Positions 17,046 through 24,612 of a DNA stretch of 37,372 bases are shown here, in pieces. The position numbers and the translations under genes were made by a program. How positions within the stretch are numbered: position 1 is the first letter of the stretch; each line of letters opens with the position of its first letter. Below the pieces are notes generated by a model. It made no database searches, was not told the DNA's origin, and worked only from the letters and a program-made list of their open reading frames with translations. The DNA lies in contig CAIOYH010000228.1 in assembly GCA_903862465.1 (NCBI GenBank), forward strand, positions 1-37,372. The letters run 5' to 3'. The DNA is from an uncultured bacterium (GTDB taxonomy: Bacteria > Bacteroidota > Bacteroidia > Bacteroidales > CAIWKO01).

Positions 17046-18056
17046 ATGCAATACCCTAAAAAAGTAACAATCGGCGACATCACCGTTCGTGATGGTTTTC
17101 AGCATGAAGAACAATTCATTTCCACAGATGCTAAATTATGGTTGGCTGAAGAGTTAATCCTTGCTGGATTTAAACATATTGAAACAACAAATTTTGGCAA
17201 TCCAACAGGCATGCCACAATTTAAAGATGCAGACGAACTCATGAAACGTCTGTGCTCAAGCAAAAAAGTCTCACATCTCATCAATGATGTATCCATCACG
17301 GCTATCACCATCCGCGAAAAGGCTGTTGAGAGAGCCATACAAGCAAAGAAAGATGGTTTCGGTCCCGACCGTATATTGTTGATGGTTTCCACGAGTGAAT
17401 CGCATCACAAAAAAAATTCAGGTCTTTCTTTGGAAGATTACTGGAAGATGAGCGAAAAATGTATTCGTGATGCTCATGATGCAGGTATCAAAGTGAACGG
17501 AACCGTTAGCACCATTTGGGGATGTCCTATTGAAGGACCTACCGATATGAAGAAAGCCATTGAATTCACCAAAAGATGGTTGGATATCGGTGCTGACGAT
17601 GTAGAACATGCCGACCACGATGGTTCAGCTTCTCCCAACAGAGTATATGATTACTATTCGATGTTGTTGGATAGCGTTCCTCGTCCCGAAAAACATATTG
17701 TCCATTTCCATACCACTCGCGGTTGGGGTTTAGCCAACGTGTTAGCAGCTTTACAAGCAGGCATGACAAATTTCGAATCCACCATGGGCGGCATTGGCGG
17801 TCAACCTGCTAATTTCGTAAGCGGCGTTCCCGTGGCAGGTACAGGCGCTTATTATTACAAAGACCCAAATCTTGTTGGCTTAGTTTCCACAGAAGACATG
17901 GTCGTGATGATGGATGAAATGGGCATAGATACAGGACTTAACATAGACAAAATTATTGAAATCGGTAATATGGTCGAAAGAATCACCGGCAGAAGATTGC
18001 GCTCAGAATCTATCAAAAACGGTAGGATTCCAAAGACATTAACAGGAAGAAGATAA
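17046..18056 (+). CDS. HMG-CoA lyase-like DRE-TIM protein lacking the usual cysteine
   Basis: A 336-residue paralogue of HMG-CoA lyase. It has TVRDGFQHEEQF (Arg15, Asp16), VHFHTTRGWGLANV (His220, His222) and a C-terminal STEDMVVMMDEMGIDTG segment as in HMG-CoA lyases. The cysteine loop GGCP is GGQP, with Gln at 253, and is followed by an insertion-like VAGTGAYYYKDPN. Residues 180-200 (GADDVEHADHDGSASP) also differ from the lyase consensus. It may act on a different 3-hydroxyacyl-CoA or condense rather than cleave. Automated annotation would probably call it HMG-CoA lyase. It follows scoB by 45 bases in the same orientation, so a role with the other operon genes is likely. Confidence 0.75.
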   Translation: MQYPKKVTIGDITVRDGFQHEEQFISTDAKLWLAEELILAGFKHIETTNFGNPTGMPQFKDADELMKRLCSSKKVSHLINDVSITAITIREKAVERAIQAKKDGFGPDRILLMVSTSESHHKKNSGLSLEDYWKMSEKCIRDAHDAGIKVNGTVSTIWGCPIEGPTDMKKAIEFTKRWLDIGADDVEHADHDGSASPNRVYDYYSMLLDSVPRPEKHIVHFHTTRGWGLANVLAALQAGMTNFESTMGGIGGQPANFVSGVPVAGTGAYYYKDPNLVGLVSTEDMVVMMDEMGIDTGLNIDKIIEIGNMVERITGRRLRSESIKNGRIPKTLTGRR

Positions 18057-18065
18057 GTAGAAATG

Positions 18066-18098
18066 GCTTTATTGTTCTATTGTTAAATTGTTTTTTTA
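18066..18098. repeat. TTGTT-word tract left of the four-helix-bundle gene
   Basis: TTATTGTTCTATTGTTAAAT and following bases are the reverse-complement style of the AACAAT-word tract on the other side of the gene (18487-18571), so the gene is flanked by inverted low-complexity sequence. Confidence 0.55.
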
Positions 18099-18110
18099 AT
18101 TTCTTGATAT

Positions 18111-18488
18111 ATGGAAAATAAGTTCTTACAATTGAATGATGTAACATCATACAAAATTGCTTTCAACTTGAGTAATTATGTTTGGGATGTGGTAATAAAA
18201 TGGGACATCTTTGCAAAGATGCATGTAGGCGGTCAATTTGTCGAAGCAGTTGATTCCATATCCGCTAACATTGCTGAAGGTTTTGGTCGCTATCATAAGA
18301 AAGATAAGATAAAATTTTATCATTACAGTCAGGGATCATTAAAAGAATCTTTCGATTGGAATGAAAAGTCAAAAGTACGGAAACTGCTCTCCGACGAAGA
18401 ATACAATCATATCTTTAGTGAACTTCAAAAATTACCAAAAGAAATAAACCAACTCATTAAATTCACCAACGAAAAACTAAAAATATAA
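18111..18488 (+). CDS. Four-helix bundle protein (23S rRNA intervening-sequence type)
   Basis: A 125-residue, mostly helical protein. AEGFGRYHKKDKIKFYHYS (about 56-74) is the characteristic centre of the four-helix-bundle family (TIGR02436, IVP type) originally seen inside 23S rRNA intervening sequences. The conserved A-x-x-E-A and NIAEG pieces are also present. Function is unknown; members occur both in rRNA insertions and free in the genome, often beside unrelated genes. Here it sits between the HMG-CoA-lyase-like gene and the acyl-CoA dehydrogenase, framed by AT-rich tracts in opposite orientation, which suggests that it was inserted into the operon. Confidence 0.88.
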   Translation: MENKFLQLNDVTSYKIAFNLSNYVWDVVIKWDIFAKMHVGGQFVEAVDSISANIAEGFGRYHKKDKIKFYHYSQGSLKESFDWNEKSKVRKLLSDEEYNHIFSELQKLPKEINQLIKFTNEKLKI

Positions 18489-18571
18489 CAATCCAACAAT
18501 AATACAGTCCAACAATATAACAATTCAACAATATAACAATTCAACAATATAACAATATAACAATCTAACAA
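18487..18571. repeat. AACAAT-word low-complexity tract
   Basis: Near-repeats of ACAATTCAACAATATA with small changes occupy the whole gap between the four-helix-bundle gene and the acyl-CoA dehydrogenase. The same words occur at 9738-9768 and, on the other strand, at 18066-18098 and about 36243-36283. Confidence 0.75.
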
Positions 18572-18579
18572 TTTATACC

Positions 18580-19728
18580 ATGGAACACCCATTATTAAAC
18601 GAAGACCATCATCTCATCCGCGAATCTGTAAGAGATTTCGCTGAAAGAGAAATCAAACCTATCGCCAAAGAATTAGACGACAAACAAGAATTCTCCGTTG
18701 AACTCACTCAAAAGATGGGCGAGATTGGCTTATTCGGCATGGTTGTTTCTCCTGACTATGGTGGACAAGGCATGGATTATCTTTCCTATATCATCACCGT
18801 AGAAGAACTTGCCCGCATCGACAGCTCACAAGCAGCCACCGTGGCAGCAGGAAACTCTTTAGGCTTGAATCCTATTTTCTACTATGGCAACGAAGAACAG
18901 AAGAAGAAATACCTTCCCGTTCTCTGCACCGGTAAAAAACTTTGGGGCTTTGGTCTCACCGAACCTTTTGCAGGCTCCGATTCAAGAAACTCAAAAACCG
19001 TTGCCAAGTTGGTTGACGGAAATTGGACCATCAACGGCTCTAAGATTTTTATCACCAACGCTTCCTCCGAGATTTCCATTGGCTCTACCATTCAATGCGT
19101 CTCAGGCGACAATGGCAAAGACAAAGAATTCACCGCCATCATCGTCGAAAACGGAACACCCGGCTTCACCGTAAAGACCATGCACGACAAAATGATGTGG
19201 CGTGCCTCCAACACCGCCGAACTCTATTTCGACGAATGTACGGTACCCGAAAGCGCCATATTAGGCAAACGCGGCGAAGGCTCCAAAATCATGCTCGGCA
19301 CTTTAGACTGCGGCAGATTGGCTATCGGTGCTATGGGCTTAGGCTGCGCTCAAGGAGCTTATGAACTCGCTTTGCAATACGCACAAGAACGCGTGCAGTT
19401 TGGCAAACCCATCTGCAAACAACAAGTCATCGCTTTCAAACTTGCTGACATGGCTCTTAAGATTGAACTTGCGCGCAACCTCCTCTACAAAGCATGTTGG
19501 TTGAAAGACCATCACAAACCCTTTGCGATGGAAGCTGCCATGTCCAAACTCTATTGCTCCGAAGTAGCACAACAAGTTGCCAACGAAGCCGTACAGATTC
19601 ACGGAGGCTATGGTTTGATGAAAGACTACGACATCGAACGCTTCTTCCGCGACCAACGTCTGTTGCAAATCGGTGAAGGCACATCCGAAATCCAACGCTT
19701 GGTTATTTCAAGATATATTGGTTGTTAA
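18580..19728 (+). CDS. Acyl-CoA dehydrogenase (short/branched-chain type)
   Basis: A 382-residue flavin-dependent acyl-CoA dehydrogenase. It has the FAD/substrate signatures GFGLTEPFAGSD and WTINGSKIFITNA, the ERVQFGKPI segment, and QIHGGYGLMKDYDIERFFRD near the end. The C-terminal motif is IGEGTSEIQ with Glu366, the canonical catalytic base position of short- and medium-chain enzymes. Authentic isovaleryl-CoA dehydrogenases have alanine there and use a glutamate elsewhere. Context suggests isovaleryl-CoA as substrate, giving 3-methylcrotonyl-CoA, but the sequence itself looks more like a butyryl- or short-chain dehydrogenase. It is the last gene before a terminator. The electron acceptor (ETF) is not encoded in the window. 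Confidence 0.9.
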   Translation: MEHPLLNEDHHLIRESVRDFAEREIKPIAKELDDKQEFSVELTQKMGEIGLFGMVVSPDYGGQGMDYLSYIITVEELARIDSSQAATVAAGNSLGLNPIFYYGNEEQKKKYLPVLCTGKKLWGFGLTEPFAGSDSRNSKTVAKLVDGNWTINGSKIFITNASSEISIGSTIQCVSGDNGKDKEFTAIIVENGTPGFTVKTMHDKMMWRASNTAELYFDECTVPESAILGKRGEGSKIMLGTLDCGRLAIGAMGLGCAQGAYELALQYAQERVQFGKPICKQQVIAFKLADMALKIELARNLLYKACWLKDHHKPFAMEAAMSKLYCSEVAQQVANEAVQIHGGYGLMKDYDIERFFRDQRLLQIGEGTSEIQRLVISRYIGC

Positions 19729-19750
19729 TAGAATCAATCCAATAAATAAA

Positions 19751-19781
19751 AACCCCGTCAGCTTCGCTAACGGGTTTTTTA
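19751..19781 (+). terminator. Rho-independent terminator of the leucine operon
   Basis: AACCCCGTCAGC and GCTAACGGGTT form a GC-rich stem with a three-base loop and small internal mismatches, followed by a T run. It ends the operon 22 bases after the acyl-CoA dehydrogenase stop. Confidence 0.8.
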
Positions 19782-19831
19782 TTGCCCTAAACTCTTGACT
19801 TCATCCCTCAGAAATTCATCCCCAAAGGACG

Positions 19832-21634
19832 CTAAAACAAATTCGACGATCGTTTCAATATCTTCCTATAATGATGTATCAGATTTGATTTCGAAATTAT
19901 CCCCACATATTTCTTCCCATCCAACACCACGATATACCATATCTTCATCGTCTCGAAATTTTGCATCACCTTCTCCATACTATCCTCCACTTGAACCGTC
20001 TCCACATTTTTATCCATCAGCTCCTCTATCGTAATCTTATTATACAATTCAGGCGTAAAAATATGTGATTTCACCTTCTCCAAATACACCACCCCCTTGA
20101 AATTACTATACATATCTATCACCGGAAAGATATTCCTTGTACTCTCCTTAAACCTTTCTACCAACACCGTAAACGTGTCCGAAGCCATCACCTGCGCAAA
20201 ATCAGTCTCCACCACATCTTTAATTTGCAACAGATTCAACGTATTGTGGTCTTTATCCTCCGTCATCAATTTCCCTTTCTGCGCCAAACGTTTCGTATAG
20301 ATAGAATGTGGCTCAAAATAGCGCGCTATGAAATACGACAGTGCTGAAACTATCATCAACGGAACAAACAGCACATAACCTCCCGTAACCTCCGCTATCA
20401 AAAATATCGCCGTCAGCGGTGCCCTCACCACCCCGCTCAACACCCCCGCCATACCCACAGCAATAAAATTCACCGTGCTCAACTGCATGATTCCCGTCGA
20501 ATTGATAAAAAACGCAACCGAAAACCCTATCAACGCCCCTGTGAACAACGACGGCGCAAAAATCCCGCCATTCCCCCCACTGCCTATCGTGATTGCCGTT
20601 GCCAATGGTTTAATGAAGATAATAACGCCCACAAACAGCAACACCACCTTCCAATTACCCGCCCATCCCTCAAAAAAACTATTCGCAAACAGCAGCGCCT
20701 GCGAACTATTCAACAAACTCTCTATAGACTTATACCCCTCGCCCCACAAAGGCGGAAAAATAAATATCAATCCCCCAAGCACCAATCCGCCCACAATCGG
20801 CTTCAAAATACTCTGCTGCTTACTTAGCTTCCCTTCCACAAACAGCGTCACCCGCGACATATACACCGAAAACAAACCCGCTATAATCCCCAACAAAATA
20901 TAAAACGGTATCGCATCATAATGCCATTTGTCTGTCGCCAAATAGAATAACTGTCCTTGATAAATAAGATTTGTAATAATGGCTGATGAAGCTGCAGCTA
21001 TCAACAACGGTATAAACACAGGTATCGAAAAATTCGTCAACAACACCTCCAACGCAAACACCACCCCCGCTATCGGGCTGTTAAACACCGCCGCTATCCC
21101 CGACGCAGCCCCACATGCCAACAGAATAACCCTTTCGTTATAACCCAAGCTAAACCATCTTGCCACATTCGACCCTATCGCCGAACCCGTCACCACTATC
21201 GGTGCCTCCAAACCTGCCGAACCACCAAAACCAACCGTAATCCCGCTCGTCACCGCATGCGAATACATCTTACTCTACTTCACCCGCCCCTCATGCCACG
21301 AAATATCATAAATCACGCTCCCCAAGCCCTTCTCCAACTTCCCCTTACTAAAATATTTGATAATCAAAAACGTAATCGTGATACCACACAGCGGCAACAC
21401 TATATACACAAACTTCACCGACTGCATTTGCGCCACCAAACCCGTCAAATACTGCAGATAATGCACCCCCAACTTCAGCACTATCGCCGCAAACGCCGTA
21501 ATAATACCTACAACAATGCTCGCCACAATCAAAAAATTACTATTACTAATATATTTCAATCGCCATAGCAAAGATTTAGTAAGCCACCTACTCAATCGAG
21601 TTTCTGCCTCCATGTTTTCTCCTTGTGATTCCAT
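19832..21634 (-). pseudogene. ClC-type chloride channel/antiporter with CBS domains, interrupted by in-frame TAG
   Basis: Reading from the ATG at 21634, the frame encodes the N-terminal helices of a ClC protein to SWHEGRVK, then a TAG (21277-21275). Without any frame change it continues SKMYSHAVTSG and the rest of the channel. Filter motifs are present after the stop: GLEAPIV (the G(K/R)EGP segment, with the gating glutamate) and GGIFAPSLF (GIFAP). Two CBS domains form the last ~140 residues. About 10 membrane segments in all. A single C to T change in a CAG codon would explain the break. Other genes here (gcvT, lolD, HMG-CoA lyase) end with TAG, so TAG is a normal stop. The ATG at 21268 just after the stop could re-initiate but would lack the first helices. 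An upstream TTG (21676) lies ahead of the promoter-like box and was not used. Confidence 0.85.
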
Positions 21635-21653
21635 CTTATATTTCTTTTTTTCG

Positions 21654-21661
21654 CTAAAGTA
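21654..21661 (-). promoter_or_regulatory. Near-consensus -7 box TACTTTAG for the ClC gene
   Basis: One mismatch to TAnnTTTG on the minus strand, 19 bases before the ATG at 21634. Weak evidence alone, but it agrees with the chosen start. Confidence 0.35.
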
Positions 21662-21780
21662 CAACTTTCCCCGCAATCCAAACCATATTTAACACAAAAA
21701 CATCTCCCCCATCCTTATTCGTAACCCTTCCTGTGCAAGAACAAGTGCCTTTGTCCTGTCCCGTACCGAAGGTCGGGAGC

Positions 21781-21916
21781 CTTCGTGTCTTAGTGCCTTC
21801 GTGCCTTTGTGCCTTCGTGCCTTCGTGCCTTCGTGCCTTCGTGCCTTCGTGCCTTCGTGCCTTCGTGCCTTCGTGCCTTCGTGCCTTCGTGCCTTAGTGC
21901 CTTAGTGCCCTCGTGT
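21781..21916. repeat. 8-bp tandem repeat array (CTTCGTGC)
   Basis: About seventeen head-to-tail copies of CTTCGTGC, most exact, the outer ones with TTAGTGC or TTTGTGC variants. It fills the gap between the ClC and NhaD genes. In reverse complement (GCACGAAG) it belongs to the GGCACnAAG word family also seen at 5886 and 29371. The gap 21662-22014 holds no gene. A TTGGTATTTGGATCTTGG tract follows at 21967-22010. Confidence 0.92.
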
Positions 21917-22014
21917 TTTTCCTCCTTGAGACTTTCTTAATAGGCTCTACTTTGATTCTTGGCTCTCGCCACTTGGTATTTGGATCTTGGTATTTGGAAT
22001 TTGGATCTTAAAAC

Positions 22015-23280
22015 CTATCCCATCATCAGCAGATACGTCCCCGTCCCCGCCAAAAACCCCATCAACGCCAACCAACTAATCTTCTTCAGATACCAAAAAA
22101 AGCTCATCTTCTCCATCCCCATTGCCGCCACCCCTGCTGCCGAGCCTATGATGATGATACTCCCCCCCGTCCCTGTCGTAAAAGCTATCAGCTCCCAAAA
22201 ATAATGATCCATCGGGAAGCTTTTCAAATCATACATACCGATAGCGGCAGCCACCAAGGGCACATTATCAATCACAGCCGAAATCAACCCCAACGCCACC
22301 CCTATCGCCGTATCGCTCTTCAGATGTGCAGCCAAAAACCCCGACAAGCCGTTCAAGATGCCTACCGACTGCAGCGCCCCCACAGCCAACAATATCCCCA
22401 AAAAAAACAGGATACTCGGACTATCCGCTTTCTGCAAGGCGGCATCCACCGAAAAATTCTTCCGCACCTCCTTCGTTTTCCCCCTATGCAACAAACTTAT
22501 CACCGACCATATCACCCCCAACGCCAACATCATCCCCATAAAAGGAGGCAGATGTGTCACCGTTTTAAACACGGGAACAAACAGTAGCCCCACCAAACCT
22601 ACCACAAACACAATCCGCTGTTCCCGTTCCGGTATCTGCGAACGCATCACCGCCTTTGGCATCTCGAAGGTTTTGTTCCCAAACTTTGCCCACAGAAACA
22701 CCATCGGCACCAAGCAACTCACCATCGAGGGCACCAACAACTTCACCATAATATTCCACGCGCTAATCTGTCCCCCTATCCACAACATCGTCGTCGTAAC
22801 ATCCCCCATCGGCGACCACGCCCCCCCTGCATTTGCCGCTATCACTATCATCCCGCTAAAATACCATCTATCCTCCTCCTTCTGCAACAGCTTCCGTATC
22901 AACGAAACCATCACTATCGTCGTCGTCAGATTATCCAACACCGCCGACAAAAAAAACGTAATCACACCCACTATCACCAACAACCTCCCCTTCCTTTTCG
23001 TGCCTATGCGCTTCGTGATAATCGAAAAACCATCGTGCGCGCCAATCAACTCCACTATCACCATCGCCCCCAACAGAAAAAACAAAATCGAAGCAATATC
23101 CCCCACATGCCGCAGCAGATTCTCATTCACCACTCCACTTTCCGCCCCCGAAAACATATACACCACCCAACACAACACACCCGTAACCAAAGCCGAAGCA
23201 GCCTTATGAATCCGAAGACTACCCTCAAACGCTATCGCAGCATATCCCAACACAAAAATCACAACAATCAGTTCAATCAT
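22015..23280 (-). CDS. nhaD: NhaD-type sodium/proton antiporter
   Basis: A 421-residue polytopic membrane protein of the ArsB/NhaD (IT) superfamily. Recognisable segments include FFLSAVLDNLTTTIV, ANAGGAWSPMGDVTTTM, SAVIDNVPLVAAA and FTTGTGGSIIIIGSAAGVAAMG; the DNxTT, NAGGAWSP and IDNVPL elements are conserved in NhaD. About 11-12 hydrophobic segments. It should exchange Na+ for H+ at the inner membrane for pH and sodium balance. The ATG at 23280 is chosen because an upstream in-frame TTG (23310) is part of the TAATTTTG -7 box. It is transcribed alone in the same direction as the ClC gene downstream, separated from it by the 8-bp repeat array. Confidence 0.9.
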   Translation of the reverse strand: MIELIVVIFVLGYAAIAFEGSLRIHKAASALVTGVLCWVVYMFSGAESGVVNENLLRHVGDIASILFFLLGAMVIVELIGAHDGFSIITKRIGTKRKGRLLVIVGVITFFLSAVLDNLTTTIVMVSLIRKLLQKEEDRWYFSGMIVIAANAGGAWSPMGDVTTTMLWIGGQISAWNIMVKLLVPSMVSCLVPMVFLWAKFGNKTFEMPKAVMRSQIPEREQRIVFVVGLVGLLFVPVFKTVTHLPPFMGMMLALGVIWSVISLLHRGKTKEVRKNFSVDAALQKADSPSILFFLGILLAVGALQSVGILNGLSGFLAAHLKSDTAIGVALGLISAVIDNVPLVAAAIGMYDLKSFPMDHYFWELIAFTTGTGGSIIIIGSAAGVAAMGMEKMSFFWYLKKISWLALMGFLAGTGTYLLMMG

Positions 23281-23307
23281 AATCCTATCTCTTAAAAAAC
23301 CATCCTG

Positions 23308-23315
23308 CAAAATTA
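23308..23315 (-). promoter_or_regulatory. Promoter -7 box TAATTTTG for nhaD
   Basis: Exact TAnnTTTG match on the minus strand, 27 bases before the ATG at 23280 and overlapping an upstream TTG triplet. This sets the start. Confidence 0.6.
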
Positions 23316-23380
23316 CACATTTCCCTTCAACTTCCCCTCACAATAACCTCTAAAATCCCATCAAACCTTAAACCACATCC

Positions 23381-23725
23381 AAAATCACAAATCTAAAATC
23401 TTAAATCACAAATCTTTTTTGGGCGCATCCCCCCGAGAAAATCGGGGGGTCGGGCTTTCCGTTCCTAGTCCTCGCGCCGCGAAGAAGCGGCGCTGTGGGC
23501 TATCCACTACAATCCCTTGCGCGCGAGCCCCGTATCTATCCCTTGGTCTCTTAATGACGTAAAACTATTGTCTCCATATTTATATTGGGGGCTAAAGCCA
23601 AACGCATTTTTACCGTATTCTCCCCCGTGCTAAAGCACAGGGTAATGCAACCTAATGAATTACCCTGCCCTTCAGGGCGGGGTATTCTACTATCTACACA
23701 GTAAGGGCTTTAGCCCATAACAATT
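23381..23725. repeat. Composite REP-like intergenic element
   Basis: After a tract of AATCACAAATCTAAAATC words (23381-23415) comes a chain of GC-rich hairpins. CCCCCCGA pairs with TCGGGGGG (23429-23449, loop GAAAA). GCGCCGC pairs with GCGGCGC (23474-23493). CCCGTGCT pairs with AGCACAGGG near 23625-23645, and CCCTGCCCT with AGGGCGGGG near 23665-23685. The palindrome GGGCTTTAGCCC is near 23705, with a related GGGCTAAAGCC near 23590. No protein is encoded between nhaD and the next gene (23311-23913). The pattern fits several REP-type repeats stacked together. Confidence 0.65.
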
Positions 23726-23913
23726 TGCTATCTACTCCCATCCTTCATCAACACCAACCCAAAACAAAAAAAACCTTCTTCAAATTTTCAACCTTAATAC
23801 AAAGAAAACTCCCCCAACACACTCCAACCTTCTAACCTTCTCTTAAACCTTAGTAGAAAAGCTAAACACCATAACAAACCAACCTTATTACCTTATTATT
23901 ACGCTCCAATCCA

Positions 23914-24471
23914 TTAATCTTTAAACTCAAAAATCAATCTAAACCTATTAAGCCCCTCACTGTTTATATAAAGCTCTTTCTTTTCTGTAAAACTTGGTGT
24001 CAATTTACTTCTAAGATAAAACCCCAAAAAACCAATCCCGATTGAAATAAGCATTATAATAATACCTATAACAAGAAATAAAACAAAACTAATAGTATTT
24101 GAACATTCAATTGATTTTAAAATAAGTATCCCCGGAAAAAGTCCATAGATTCCTGCTACGCAAGCCCATCCATAATATCGTGCCTTTCGAGTAATTGCAA
24201 AATAAACCATGGGTGCTGTCCAAAGAATCCCTATATAACTTTGCGCCAATAATAACAAAGTAATCAAAACAAAAAGAAGAACAAGAAACAAAACGTGTAT
24301 AAATTTATATCGTTTCAAAGCCTGTGCCGAAGGAATAGATTGAACGATGTCTGCTATAATTTTGCCTCCATTAAATTCATGATTAAGTTCTTCATAAATA
24401 ACTTGCTTTGTAAGTCCAAGCTTGATTTTTTCCTGAACCAAATTTTTAACCTGCTTTTTATCTATTTTCAT
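23914..24471 (-). CDS. Hypothetical membrane protein, four predicted helices
   Basis: A 185-residue protein not recognised as a known family. A charged N-terminal ~55 residues (helical, with VKNLVQEKIKLGLTKQVIYEEL) precedes about four membrane segments: 58-77, around 80-95, around 103-120 and 128-152. A polar, acidic-ended tail of about 30 residues follows. The N-terminal helix pattern resembles small domains that precede membrane segments in several Bacteroidota proteins, but no function follows from that. It has its own -7 box 29 bases upstream. Codon use is AT-rich like the 323-residue neighbour. Likely a real gene because of the good hydrophobicity pattern and plausible start. Confidence 0.65.
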   Translation of the reverse strand: MKIDKKQVKNLVQEKIKLGLTKQVIYEELNHEFNGGKIIADIVQSIPSAQALKRYKFIHVLFLVLLFVLITLLLLAQSYIGILWTAPMVYFAITRKARYYGWACVAGIYGLFPGILILKSIECSNTISFVLFLVIGIIIMLISIGIGFLGFYLRSKLTPSFTEKKELYINSEGLNRFRLIFEFKD

Positions 24472-24499
24472 ATCTATATTTTCATTCCCCTCTATTAAC

Positions 24500-24507
24500 C
24501 AAAACTA
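24500..24507 (-). promoter_or_regulatory. Promoter -7 box TAGTTTTG for the membrane protein
   Basis: Exact TAnnTTTG match on the minus strand, 29 bases before the ATG at 24471. Confidence 0.45.
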
Positions 24508-24523
24508 CCGCCACAAATGCATA

Positions 24524-24605
24524 TCATTAGTAATTCGCCCATTCGTAATTCGTAATAGCCAAAGCCGAATTCTGAACTCCAAACGCTGAACTACGAACTC
24601 TAAAC
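24524..24605. repeat. Low-complexity tract of ATTCGTAATTCG / GAACTCTAAACTC words
   Basis: Degenerate short words fill the gap between two unrecognised genes (for example CATTCGTAATTCGTAATAGC and GAACTACGAACTCTAAACTC). It is similar in style to the other low-complexity intergenic tracts. No hairpin was seen. Confidence 0.5.
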
Positions 24606-24612
24606 TCCGTAC

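Noticed and set aside
21275-21277. TAG reassigned to an amino acid in this organism
   Set aside because: gcvT, the lolD-like gene and HMG-CoA lyase all end naturally with TAG.
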